From Oryza sativa Japonica Group (lineage: Eukaryota; Streptophyta; Magnoliopsida; Poales; Poaceae), in contig NC_089036.1 of the NCBI RefSeq assembly GCF_034140825.1, positions 6,791,001 to 6,855,000 on the forward strand: a stretch of 64,000 nt of DNA. The letters are read 5' to 3'. The notes below the pieces were generated by a model. The model saw only the letters and a program-made list of their open reading frames with translations. It was not told the origin of the DNA and did no database searches. This document shows, piece after piece, positions 35,666 through 48,039 of this stretch. The position numbers and the translations under genes are program-made. How positions within the stretch are numbered: position 1 is the first letter of the stretch; every line of letters starts with the position of its first letter.

Positions 35666-38013
35666 TCAGGTGTTGGTCCTCTTGATGGCCCTGAGCTTGA
35701 CGCCATGGCGGAAGGCGAGGACGAGGTCGAAGTCGAACTGGAGGGGCGACTCCATCGCCGGCGAGTGGCGGAACACGTAGCGGCGGTAGAGGCCGACGGC
35801 GGCGAGCTTCACCTGCTGCAGCGCGAACCTGTGCCCCACGCACGCCCGTGGCCCGATCCCGAACGGGATGTGCGCGTACGGGTGCCTCGCCCTCTCCTCC
35901 GCCGCCCCCGCCGCGAACCTCTCCGGCCTGAACTCCTCCGGCTCCGGGAACTGCGCCGCGTCCCTCGCCAACACCCCCGGCGCCAGCCACACGTACGTCC
36001 CCTGCACCCACAACAACATCACAATCAAGAAACCACGAGCTAGAGTACGGTTCTTCTCTCTCACCCTATCCCTCAATCCCAAAGACATGGATAGAGTATG
36101 GTTCTGTGTCGATTGTAAGAGTTAGGTTTTGAACAATCCCGGCTGTACGTCCTTTGTTGGCTAGCGGTGGCCGGTCACATTTAGCGGCGGCCTGTCCGAT
36201 GCTAGCCTTCTCCAAGATTTGTATGTTGGTGCTGTCGGTGCGCGGGTGGTGGTATAATTTTTTTTTCTTGGTTATGATCTCCTAGGGCTTGTAATTTTTT
36301 CATGCTCTATCAAGATGAATTTCGCGTTGTCTGGTGCGAGTTGTTAAAAAAAAAAAAGAAGCCACGAGCTCGCCGCCGGCGAGGTGGTGGTGACGTGGGT
36401 GTACCTTTGGGAGGAGGTGGCCGGCGATCTCGACGGGCTCGGAGGTCTCCCGGGCGATGAGCGGCGAGACGAGGTGGAAGCGCATGGCCTCCTTGATGAC
36501 CTGGTTGAGGTAGGGGAGGCCGGCGTGGAGCTCGTCGGCGCCGGGGACGCGGCCGCGCGGCGCGAACCCGTCGATCTCCCGGAGGAGCCTCTCCTCCACG
36601 CGCGGGTGGCACGACACCAGGTACACCACCGACGACACCGTGAACGCCGTCGTCTTCGTCCCGGCGATCAGGTGCTCGTACGCCAGCGCCCGGACGTGCC
36701 GGTCCTCCAGCGCGAAGCCGCCGTGCCCGCCGCCGCCGCTCTCTCTCGCGTCAAGCAGCGCCGCGATGAAGTCCAGCGCCGCCCCGTCGCCGGCGTCGCG
36801 GTCACGCCGCCGGCCGGCGATGATGGCGTCGATGCGGCGGCACAGGCGGCGCTCGTTCTGGTCCATCTTGTAGTCCGCCGTGCCGGGGACACGGCGGAGC
36901 AGCCGCTTGCACGGCGTCTGGACGCACGGCAGGAAGAGGCCCAGGATGGTGGACAGCGAGCTGGACAGGTCCATCTTGATGAACTCCATGGACTTCTTGT
37001 ACTCCCTCAAGAACTCCTTCACGTCGTCGTCGTCGTCGCCGTCTCCGTCGTCGCCGGCGGCGGTGTCGGCCGCCTTCCTGGACAGGCCGAACTCGATGCC
37101 GAACGCCGTCTTGCCGATGATGTCGATGGCCATGCACAGCGAGAGCTGGCAGAAGGGGATGCAGTCCTGGTCCGGGCACCCGGCGATGTTGTCCACCAGA
37201 GCGTCCACGTACGACTGCATCGTCGGGATGAGTCCGGCGAGCCTCGCCGGCTGGTACAGCGGGATCACCATGTTCCTCATCGACGACCACGTCGAGTCCC
37301 TGACACCACCAAAAATACCAGCATTGCAATACACACACATCAACACATTTGTTTTTCAGATTTCCGACAAAGAAACCAGCCTTTGCCTTCTCAGATTCTA
37401 CTGGCATCTTGGGCACAGATAAGCATAGTTTTTTTTTTCTTTTTTCTTTTTTTTGAAACGATTAGCACCAAACAGTGCGAAGTTTACCTGGTGAGGAAGA
37501 GGGCATCCTGGTGAAGCGTGCCGACGTTGGGAGGCGGGGTGCTGCGGTTGCGGATGTCCTTGAACTTCTTGATGCCGACCTCCTTGCAGAGCTCAGCATT
37601 GGCCACAATCACCAGTGGCTGCCTCCCCATGTGAAACCTGCAAGCACAGTACAGCCTCCTCCATGAGCAACCAACTCTCAAGATTGGCATTCAGACATAA
37701 CATGAAATTCTGTTCTGCTCCCATTATTAGCAGTTTAGCATCATTACCTGAAGATCGGACCGTACTCCTTCGTGATGGCGCGAAAGACGTCCGGCCCGTT
37801 CTTGGCGAGAAGATGAAGGTGGCCTATGGGGAACCTGGTTGGAGGCCCTGGAACTGTCCTCAAGCTCCAGAAAGGTGCATAGAAGTATACCAGAAACACA
37901 GCAAGCAGAGCCAGTGAAGATCCAAGCAGCAGGACAGGTAAACCTGGGGTTGCAACATGGCTGATTTCAAGTGCAATGGAGCAATTGCTTGCCTCCATGG
38001 AAGATGCTTGCAT
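35666..38013 (-). CDS. CYP711A6: Cytochrome P450 CYP711A subfamily, MAX1-type strigolactone biosynthesis enzyme
   Basis: Exons, in transcript order, are 38013-37748, 37637-37488, 37299-36405 and 36001-35666. They give 548 residues (533 if the second Met at 37998 is used). Order: short lumenal N-terminus, membrane anchor (about 27-47), proline hinge [32 protein letters not shown]-helix AGTKTT, K-helix EAMR, FRPERF, and heme loop [10 protein letters not shown] with Cys491. Blocks such as [23 protein letters not shown] and KMDLS are diagnostic of MAX1/CYP711A. That family oxidises carlactone to carlactonoic acid and, in rice paralogues, on to 4-deoxyorobanchol or orobanchol, at the ER. All catalytic motifs are present. 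An Asp/Gly-rich run of about 14 residues near codon 220, encoded by GAC-type repeats, is unusual. The A6 number is inferred from the remembered chromosome 6 context; rice has five close paralogues. Confidence 0.93.
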
Positions 38014-41000
38014 GCTCACAAGTTTGCAATGGAGAGTTTGCTAGCTCGCTGGCTGCTTCTGGTGCCTGGATTGGTGCTGCTCATGCCAATTTAAACGTGA
38101 GGCACGAGTGATTGTCCTCTTCATGCTGCTATTCCCAGGACTTGCTGTAGCAGCGGGGAGCCGTTCCAGAGAGGGGCGATAGAGAACGTGTGGTGACACG
38201 CGTCACACACCAGCAGTTCTTGACCTGTGTAAGACCAGTGAAAAATCGAGTAATTTCATTGTAAGCAAAGCGTTTTTGAATTCTAAAAAAGTGCTGAACT
38301 TTCATTTACAACCAATCGTTAGCAATAGCATTTCAACAGACTGTCTACAGCCAAAAGTTTACATACAATAGCAGATTTCTTATCCCTGATTTACCACCTT
38401 ATCTTTGACTATACCAATATTTGCTTGATCAATTGGCCTAACTACTATATACACACACAAACGCACACACACTACTTGCATTACCTACAAGTTTTTTAAT
38501 TGCAACTATAGTTTTGTTAACAGGAGAAAATCAATTTCATCACCAGCTGTTATTTTATACCTTTTATAACCGAAAAACAGGGAGAAATTGTGCGGACAAA
38601 TAGCAATAATATAAAACGAGTGCAGTAGTCAAATTGTGATTTTTTTCTACAAAGTGCCCACTCATCTATCTGAACCCGCATATTGAATTCCACTTAAACC
38701 TGCAGCCATCATAAATACGACAGCACAAACTGAAGGAAGCAGAAACGTAGGGATCGTTCTTCGCATATCCTTTTCGGATGGAATTGGGTTCTATGGTTCA
38801 GCCATTGGTTTCTTTCTCATAATTAAAGCACATGTGCAGTGACAACAAGGATATCTCTGATGGCAACCATGAAGGCATTGGAATGGGGAATCAAATGGAT
38901 ACCAGTACACCCATTTTAGCACTGTAATTTGGTCAAAAAATTTTACACTGGCTAGTATCACTGCTTTGCAATCTTGGCCAGTGTGACAGTCAAAATGGCT
39001 GTCAATATTGCCGTGTGAAAAGAATAAACTTTGAAAGTATCTCTCAAGATTCCCAGTGGGATGGAATTGACACCAGGATTCTGACAAGGATGGTATTAGC
39101 ACCACGATACTTGGGGGGCTAGGATCTTCCACACTTTTTGTGGTGCTATGCTTTATGCATTATAAGCTCAACAATGTGCATGTGTCACTCGTAGGTCAGA
39201 TCATTTTCTTTTCTGCTAGTTTGCATGTTAACTCACTAATCCACCATGCCACATGTTGTACACAAGTAAGTGGAAAATTATTCGTGAATCATGAAAGTTT
39301 TGAATATCCAACCTTAACCGTACCTCGTGGGATTCGATTAGACATACTGACGTCAGTTGAAAATTATGCCAAAAACAGCAATTTTTTCAATAAGAGTCGT
39401 CGAAAGCACCAGGTCACATATTTTATCGTCAAGTTCTCATTTGTTGCGAAATATATCACGCGTTTTAAAATATCACTTCAAAATTGATAATAATTGGTCG
39501 AACAAATTGCAAATCAGTTCAATTCTATGGGATCACATAAAGTCCATACCTTTATAAGAAAACCAGGTATTGGCAGTTACCATCTGGTTACTAGCATTCC
39601 TCCCTTCCCCAGTTGATTCCTGATGATGTAGTACAGCAGCAGCATCAGTATTAGTAGGTGTTTGGGAGATTCCACGATCCCAGTTCCCTTCAGCATGGCC
39701 TACAAAATGAAAAACAATGGTCCACATTCTCTGGATATTGGTTGCAGGGTTAACACTGATTCTCCTGTTGCCATCTCCCAGAGGAAATATTCTCTCCTCG
39801 ATGTACTCTTTTCTTCAAGGCTGACAGAGCCCTGTTCTTTTCCAGCCATCATGGGGCCCAGCTCTGTTCTTTTCCAAACTAAGACGTTGTGCTTGTAGTA
39901 TACAAACATGTTCCATTTCCAGCTCTGTTCCATTTTAGATTTATAAGGTTATTACAACAGTGTAATGTTTTCTTCTCATCTATTCAGTCCACTTAGCAAG
40001 TTGTTGATAAATGCTATCTAACTAAAACTTTGGTTTAAGTTTCTCTCTCGATATTTTCTGTTTCCATCTATTAAAAAGATGAAGGCTCCTCTTTAGTTCT
40101 ACAAAAATACATGTAGTGGTACGGTAATATACATGTTTAATTACTATGAGCTAATTTGCGCTGCAACTCCTCCACTTGATTCATGGTAATGCCCCAGAAT
40201 TTTGACATTACAGGGCTAAGCACATTTCGGACCACGCAGAAATATCTAGTCCAGAAGTGTAAAAGAAGACATATGACAAAGCACAGAGAGATAAATATAT
40301 TTCAGAGTTCACTTGCTCTGGTCTCCTTTACCAAAGGTAAAAGTCATTAAATACCTGAATCATGAGAACTCATAAGGTACCCATGCATGGATCAAATGGG
40401 AGAATGCTTAACCTATTCAGATTCTAATCTTATTTTGAATTGATTTTACCTATCACAACTAGCACTCATCAAATAGCCCTCTAATCAACAAGAAATCAGG
40501 GAAAAAAAAGAGAGGAAAAGATGACTGAAGATATTTCGTAGGCTGATAGGCTCTATCAAGAACCTAAGATATTCGTGGACACCCACCAAAAAGGAAGAAA
40601 AATACTCCAGCTGCACAATAGTTTCCATTAAAAATGAGTGAATGATACACGGGCCAACAAAGGTGACCGACAACCTGTCACTTTTTGACCCTACGTGCAA
40701 ATGCACGAGACTGAGAACAACCATAGTTAAACCATAGATCCAATGCATAGTGTACCATGAACAATCTCTCGGTTGTGTATCAGTTGTCATGACAAGAAAC
40801 TGGGTCCCAAAACTGAATCGAATGAGTAATTTATGGATTAAAGTGACTCCACGGAGCTATATTACCATGCCATTGAAGTAAAAAGTAAGTCAAGTGAAGT
40901 GACTAGATGTACTGCAGCAAGCCCTATGGCATGAAGCTTTACTATTTTTAACATAATTTGGCATCGATGCTGTGGCATTCAATCTCCAGTATCAGTTTTT

Positions 41001-43389
41001 GCATTGCATGAAGCAATTGAAAGAGGATAAAGGCACACAACTTTTGTTCACCAGTTTAGAGCCCTTCAGTACAATATTAGGGTTGATGGTAACAGGAAAA
41101 GGTCAATAGTAAAAGAACCCAACTTGGACAATTATTGTACCAAGTCACCAGGGAGATGGGGGAATCTCCAGCTGTTGACGTTTTGCACAGCTTGTAATAT
41201 GTGCGCAAATTTTTAATTTGTGCCCCTGAATTTCACAACTCTCTTTTTCTGACAATGATGTGCATAAACCCCTCATTCCTGGACATGCAACCTGATGGCT
41301 CAGTGTTTGGCGATGAATGTTGGGGAGGCTCTTCCTCTGTAGGCTAAGGTAGTGGGCCAGCGGCCGTATCTCAGTAGGCAGATAGCTAGGTAAGTATGTA
41401 TGACTTGATGTGGAATTTTGGATACCAAGGATTGAGGTGATAATAGCTGAAAGTGAAATGTTCTCACCATATCATGTGATGACAATCATCTACTTCAATT
41501 CCTTTTTCACAATCAATTACTCCAGCCTATGCATTTGGAAGGCAAAGGAGAAGGGCAGAAGGCCAAAAATCATGCATCATGGTGCGATTGAAGGTTTCAA
41601 AACTGTTTAGGGTATGCTTCAAACATAGCTGCCGCATAGGAACTTTCCAGAAAGCAGTATACATCTATAAATAATCCAAAATCGCCATAAATACTTCATT
41701 CATGAGGCCAGAGGATATCATATCAGAAGTTAGGCAACTCAGGTGGAGATGAGGAACTGTGGTATACAGTTACATATCAATGATTTGTTGTCTACTTCAT
41801 CTTTGCTGGTGACTTCTAATCGAACCTAGGCCTCGTGGGTGAATAGTACTTCTTTGGAGCGTAAAGTATAAAGAAAAGGAGAGAGGTCACGAATCCAATC
41901 TAGATACTGAAGAATATACGAGCACTGAATAGGCAACAGGTTCATAACCAATGACAGCAACCGAAAGCTGTGCCACCATTGGTGTATGTAGAAGAGTATT
42001 CTCTTGGATAGTTGGAAGTTGTCCCACCATTGGCTATTCCATACCTTTACATGGAAGGTGAACATAAAGTCTCATATGCCATGATAAAGTTCTTCTGTAG
42101 TCTTTGAATTTGCCTTGGCCTAATTATTCCTTGCTCCTTGTGTGTGACAGGCACTAATAGACAAGGGTCACAGGGTACTTCTCTAAGGTCAAAATGCTAT
42201 CGAGCTAGTCCAGCAAAAAGTTATGTTATGCTAGTTTGATACTCCTATGTGGATTCAAATAATTGATTTGGCTACAGTGCTGATATAATTTTTCCAGATT
42301 TGGTTTGTGAAATGAATTGAAAAAAATATGTGTGGTACGTAAGTTCAAGCATCAACCTCTTTGTAGAAGGAAGATTAGATTAAATAAAGACAGTCAACTC
42401 TCCAGTCTCAACGATGTTTTCTTAAGAAATCTAATACAACTGGGAGGTGACAAGGAAGCATATTGTCGTAATACATAAGCAATATGATACTAAAGCAGCT
42501 GCAGTCTGATCAGAAAAAATAAAGATGATTGCTACGTAGCACATACCTCAGTTCTCCTTTTAGCGAGTAGGGAAGCTAGCCAAATCACAAATCTTTTGAC
42601 AACTCTGCTTTGGAATCTACCATCTCTTATTGATGAATAGACAACTTGCTACCAAAGTACCAAGTCATTTTTCCAACCAGGTTCTGGCATTAATAGTGCT
42701 CGCCATTCCTTCTTCCCAATTGGCTAAACTAAAATAAAATACATCAGTCGCTGAATCGTGTTTCATAGCATTATTGGAGTAACTGATAGCGTGATGATCA
42801 ACAATTCAACATGGATAATTCTCATTTTCTTCTGGCAGCACATAATGAGTCGTAATATTTCGATTTTCAGTAGAGAAAAAGCTACGTTCGGAAAGAATCA
42901 TTTTTCTCGGAGACTATGTGCGATTACAGATATCGTTGTCTGCATATACTGTAGGTGATTTGTACTATTACCAACTGATTTGATTTAAGGACACACGAAT
43001 GATATGCATATTGGCCTATGTAATAACACCGTTTCTTGGGGGCCACTGTCTGCTACACTAGCTCTCCTCTAGGAATGCTCATATTATGCATATTCATGTC
43101 TCCGATATAGGCTAGTCCAAGCAAAATAATTGGCGAAGCTTCCATAAATTAAGGGATTCTCAATGTAATTGTGCATTTTTCTTGCTTACATATCTCATAA
43201 ATCAATTACTTCTCACGATAATTTTGGCATTTCGCAGACAACAAATCTCACAAGTTTTATTACCACTAATAACAAAACCGCACAGATTTTTAGTCTGAAT
43301 GGAGCCTCCAATCTCACACATGATGCGCAAGAACATCTATAATCAGATCCTGCGAAACCCAAAGAAAACCATGCGATAATTAGAAGTAA
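38014..43389. other. Long spacer without recognised gene
   Basis: The first 200 bp are the promoter side of the P450. Beyond that I find no coding region with family features. The frame at 38791-39132 (minus) is Cys-rich but has no supporting signals. Segments around 39570-39620 and 42665-42725 share 'aaccaggt(a/t)', 'tggca', 'cattcct' in the same order, a weak dispersed repeat. No terminal inverted repeats were identified. Confidence 0.4.
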
Positions 43390-43880
43390 ACCACCTGATG
43401 ATTTCGCGTGGAAGTGGAAGGATCGGAGGCGGGCGCGCGAGCGAGCGAGGCAGAGGGGACGGCGAGCCGCAGCTACCGCACGGGCCTCGAGGGATCGATC
43501 CGCGCCACCGCCGCGGCCGCCTCTGGCGAATGCGCCCGCGCGAATGCCGCCGCCGTCGCCGGAGGTGGCGGCGGCGGGCGGCGGCGGAGGGGGAGAGAGA
43601 GAGAAGAAAGGGGGAGGGGTAAAACCGTAAAAACCGTAGGAAAGCGAGGGTGAAAGTGAAAAGCGAGAGGAAGGTGGGGGTGGGGCACTGACAAGTGGGC
43701 CCCGTTTGCAGTGACACGCCATCTCCTTCCGGTAGAGGGAGCCCGTCTCGCCTCCGCTCCGATTCCGGCGGCGGCGACTCCACCGGCGGCGAATCGCCGC
43801 CGCCGGCCACCGCCACGCGCCGCTCTTGGATCATTCAATCACCCCCAAGACACCATTCCAATCCAGTTCAGTGTTAGTTC
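43390..43880. promoter_or_regulatory. CpG-rich island, candidate divergent promoter
   Basis: This GC-rich block stands alone between AT-rich stretches, about 600 bp upstream of the cysteine synthase start codon. On the minus strand it ends with a possible short intron (AAATCATCAG then gtggtttac, to 'tttcgcag' then GATCTGAT, 43348-43397). That would fit a divergent, probably non-coding, transcript. On the plus strand it would be the promoter or a 5'-UTR exon of the cysteine synthase-like gene. Long frames on both strands are composition artefacts. Confidence 0.4.
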
Positions 43881-44487
43881 GGAATAGACATGAACAGTTC
43901 TTGGCTTCTTGATGATTTGCTCTTAGCTGCTGTTCTATGCAATTGTTCAATATTTTTTTGTGTGTATGTGTTTTTTTTAATTTTTAATTTGCTGAGGCAC
44001 AGAATTTGGAATTGCTCCATAAATGATTGGAGGATTTGTTGTGACTTTTCCACAATGTTTCTTCTCATCTTGATTGGTTGCCGTGCACCCCAAGCAGCAA
44101 ATTCCAACCCTTGCTTAGAATTGATGTGGTCAATCCAGGCTTCCAGCCGATTGGTGGATTATGGTGTTCTTTATATATCATGTTTTGGATACACTCCACG
44201 TTGATCTAGTCTCATATGTCAGTGAACTAACATTTTTTTTGCAAGTTGGTCTGAAGGGAAAGTTCATGGCTACTGCTCTTTTGCTGTATGGTTTACATCC
44301 ACATATTTGATGGACTCTCTTCCACACTCAAATTTAATTTACTAATTTAGTGATGTATATATAGGCAGTAGGCACATAGCATACTTGAGCATGTTCTACT
44401 TCTTCTAGCCATTGATTTGTTCCAGAGATTTGGAGATTGTTCAGTTTTTGTTTGGTTTCTTGTAAATTTAAGTAGCACAGAGTGGAG

Positions 44488-46691
44488 ATGCAGGAAGGAA
44501 GGAAAGGGGTGCCATCTCTGCTCTCATCTCAGGGAGAATGCATTGCATCCAACATCACACAGGTTATATATATGCTTAAGTTTCTCAGTTGCAAATTTTG
44601 CTCTTTTTGCAATTAGATTTGGTTTAAGTAAATTCTGTATTCCTGTCTAGCAGCTGATTGGTTGGACACCACTGATAGAATTGAAGAATATTGCTAAGAA
44701 AGATGGCATAGCTGCTCGGCTGGTTGGGAAGATTGAGCCATACCAACCCCTTTCCTCTGTGAAGGATCGGAGTGCTCTCAGGTGATTGGTCTAACCTCTC
44801 TAGATCATCTTGATGTACCAAGTTTATTCAAGATTATTCAAGGATAATGTGAGGTTAGAATTTAAATAGCACCAGGCCAACATGTTGAGTTATGCAGTTT
44901 TTAGTGCAAACATATTATTCAAGGAATGGTTATGCAGTTTTTAGTGCATAACATATTATTCAAGGATTGGTTATGCAGTTTTTCCCCCAAAAAAAGAGTT
45001 TTGCAGTTTTTAGTTCAAACAAGAGTCATTTCAATAGAAATTACTTACTACGAAGAATTTATCATAGAAACGATAGATTGGCAAATGTTTCTTGTTACTA
45101 CCACATGGTAGGGATAAAGTTATTCCCCTCAAATTTACCAACTTTTGACAGCAATATGAATGAAAATCCATCAAATTGCTATCATGACAAGTATGAATGC
45201 TGACTTGCAGATTGATCGAAGATGCAGAGGAGAGAGGCTTAATCTCACCTGGCATCACAACACTAGCAGGGGTCACAAGCGGCAATCTTGGTATCGGAGT
45301 GGCGTTTGTTGCTGCTCAGAAAGGTTACAAATTCATTGCTGTCATGCCTGCTAAACTCTCGATAGATAAACAAATCCTGTTGAGATACCTGGGAGTTGAA
45401 GTGATTTTGGTTGGTAAGAAGCTTAGCTCCATGGCCCTCGTATTACAGGTCAGATGTAACATGCTAGTCTCCTGCAGACCCTGCACTGAATGGATTCAAG
45501 GGGCTACTTGATAGAGTTGAACAGCTGAAGAAGGATATGGAGAATGTGTTTGTTATAGATCAATTCACCAATCCTGCTAATCCTGATGCGCACTTCAGAT
45601 GGACAGGTAACATAGATTTATTATTTCTTTCAAAGTAAAATTGATGTAGCAGCGCTAGAAATCTTAGTAGTACTATAGTAGCAGTGTTGAGTAGCATTAT
45701 AATATTCTTGTAACTAGACAATTAGACTTACTCCCATTATCTAAAAAAAAGACAATTAGACATACTGTAATCCTGCAAATTATGAATTACAATATGGAAA
45801 CCACGCATGAAGCTTAGATTGTTGAAGTTAGTTAAACAGTGTCACTCATACAGTAAATGCTTTGATATGATTAAATTTTGTTGCCTTTTGTACGGTCATG
45901 CTTCCATGCAATCAGCCAACTCTTTGAGTCTTGACTACTACTTGCAGGTAACATATTTGACCTGAAATATTTACTGAACTAAAATTTTGTTCTCAGGACC
46001 TGAAATATGGAAAGATACAGCAGGCAAAGTGGATATATTTGTAGCTGCATCTGGTTCAGGAGGCACAGTGACAGGCGTAGGGAGGTATCTCAAGATGAAG
46101 AATCCATCCATAAAGCTGATATGTGTTGAACCAGCTGAAAGTGCAGTAATTTCAGGTAACATAAATGACCACTATATTGATATTTGCTCTCCTCTCAGCA
46201 ATGCCACACAAACTGAATGTAAAACTGAGCAAGTGAGCTTGTGTATTATCACTTGTAGGAGGTGAACCAGCATTCCATAACATCCAAGGCATAGGTCCAG
46301 GATTTATCCCAGAAATATTGGACAGATCACAAATAGATGAGATAGTAACAGTGACCACTCAAGAAGCTATGGACATGGCAAGAAGGTTGGCAAGGGAAGA
46401 AGGATTGCTCGTTGGAATATCTTCAGGAGCCAACGCAGCTGCCATCTTGAAGGCAAGCTCTTTCATTTTTTTTCAGCAAACACTACAGTAATGATTTATT
46501 ATAGAAACATGATTGTCAATTACATTGCTCCTCTCAATTTGTGTACTGATTGATAGGTTGCAGCAAGGGAGGAGAACAAGGGAAAGATGATCGTGACGAT
46601 GTTCTCCAGTGGTGGGGAGAGATACCTGAATTCGGAGCTATTTGCGCAGGTGAAGGAGGAATGCATCAACATCAACAAGGCATTCTGCTGA
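44488..46691 (+). CDS. Cysteine synthase-like (O-acetylserine (thiol)lyase family) PLP enzyme
   Basis: Seven exons (44488-44562, 44654-44781, 45211-45413, 45478-45606, 45997-46155, 46259-46452, 46557-46691) give 340 residues. Family features in order: LIGWTPL (26-32), SSVKDR with the PLP-binding Lys62, TSGNLGIG (90-97), [13 protein letters not shown] phosphate-binding loop, [34 protein letters not shown]. Active family members make cysteine from O-acetylserine and sulfide. The Thr of the TSGNTGIG substrate loop is Leu94 here and the loop before it is changed (TTLAGV in place of VLIEP), so substrate preference may differ. No transit peptide is evident, so it is probably cytosolic. The sixth intron uses a GC donor (TTGAAG then gcaag), and the first has a tandem acceptor (tag/cag) that would add one Gln. 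The start is the only ATG fitting the exon-1 frame. Confidence 0.9.
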
Positions 46692-47141
46692 CATGTGTAG
46701 GGGTGATCATGCAGTGTAATCTTCAAGGCTTCATTCTTGGTGGTTGTTCTACTCTAATATTGTAAGAAGCTTCTGTACATTGGTGTTATTACTCTTAGAT
46801 TAGAATCAATTGTATGGATGTTCAGATATGCAAAATGTTACCTGTTCCTTGCTGAATGCTGAGCCTGTCCGTGGCCTGGTCTGGCTATAAGCGAAATGTA
46901 TAATTCACAATCGTTAGTCACGCTCGTTTGGAAGGTAAGGGAAGATAAAATCAATAGTAACTTCTTCCTCTATGAAATGCCAGAATTCTCACCGAACTTC
47001 TGTGCATACATATAGAAATATTCTATACAGGGACAACAAAACTCACATTTGTTCTTTCCATCTTCCAATATGCTGTTACCCATCATTTTGGGCAGCTGCT
47101 ACACTGGTTCTTGTAGCCTCGTTCTTTTCTGATTAAAGATA
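46692..47141. other. 3' flank of the cysteine synthase-like gene
   Basis: Likely 3' UTR then spacer. No gene was identified. Confidence 0.5.
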
Positions 47142-47372
47142 CTACCTCCGTTTTTTAATAGATGACGCCGTTGACTTTTTCTCACATGTTTAACTATTCG
47201 TCTTATTCAAAAATTTTATGCAAATGTATAAGATATAAATCACACTTAAAGTACTATGAGTGATAAAACAACTCATAACAAAATAAATTATAATTACATA
47301 ATTTTTTTTAAGACGAATGGTCAAACATATGAGAAAAAGTCAACGTTGTCATCTATTATAAAACGGAGGTAG
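47142..47372. mobile_element. Stowaway-like MITE, copy 1 of a recently active family
   Basis: Begins CTACCTCCGTTTTTTAATAG, ends with the reverse (AAACGGAGGTAG), with TA on both sides. Long inverted arms carry 'gttgactttttctcacat' and its reverse. It is very similar over its full length to the copy at 58251-58484. Confidence 0.9.
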
Positions 47373-48039
47373 TAGATTTTATCTTGGTTTCCATTAGTAC
47401 GTGTTTCAAACTTCTAAATGACGCATTTCGTATGGAAACTTGATATATAGAAGTTGCCTTAAAATATCAAATAAATACACTCTTTTAAGTTTGTAATAAT
47501 TAAAACTCAATTAATTATGCACTAATAGCTTTCTTATTTTTCCGTGCCCTAACTTCATTTTCATCTTTAGTAGAAACGAACATCACGTGCAACTTGACGT
47601 ACAGTAAAGATTCAGTTATCATTTAGTAAACTGTCTCACTACAGAGTTAAATTCTGACCAAAGACACACGTTCCAGTCATATAAAATTTTCCGAAGTAGT
47701 TGGCACAGAGATAGAACTATAACTTTATAAGCAGAAATAAGAAGGTTCCAAGTCAGTGAGAAAGGCATCACCGAAAGTGCAGGGCAGCCCTATTCATACA
47801 TGGCCTCCTATGAATACAGAATTCCCGGGACCAACTGCAGAAAAACAACTATTTGTGCAAAAAAATAAGAACTGGACTCTTCAGCTGGAAGGCTCACCTG
47901 TCAATTAACTATGACAAAAGGAATTCTCAGTTCTCACTGCCTAACAACACTATAGAGTATAGCTAAACACCCTGTATTCAATCATGCATTCCTCATCTCT
48001 TGGCAAGAGATTTCCAGCAAATAAAAGGATTCATCGAAG
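47373..48039 (+). promoter_or_regulatory. Promoter region of the receptor kinase gene
   Basis: AT-rich upstream sequence with no coding content. A TATA-like 'actttataagcag' lies near 47722 and 'gcaaataaaagg' near 48018. I cannot decide between them. Confidence 0.35.

Noticed and set aside
36384-37514. 376-residue plus-strand open frame
   Set aside because: It lies antisense to exon 3 of the P450, is open only because of GC-rich codon bias, and has no family features.
38791-39132. Cys-rich minus-strand frame as a secreted peptide
   Set aside because: No signal peptide, splice support or spaced Cys pattern of a known family.
43213-43838. Pro/Arg-rich frames on both strands of the CpG island
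   Set aside because: Composition artefacts, with no conserved domain and overlapping frames on both strands.
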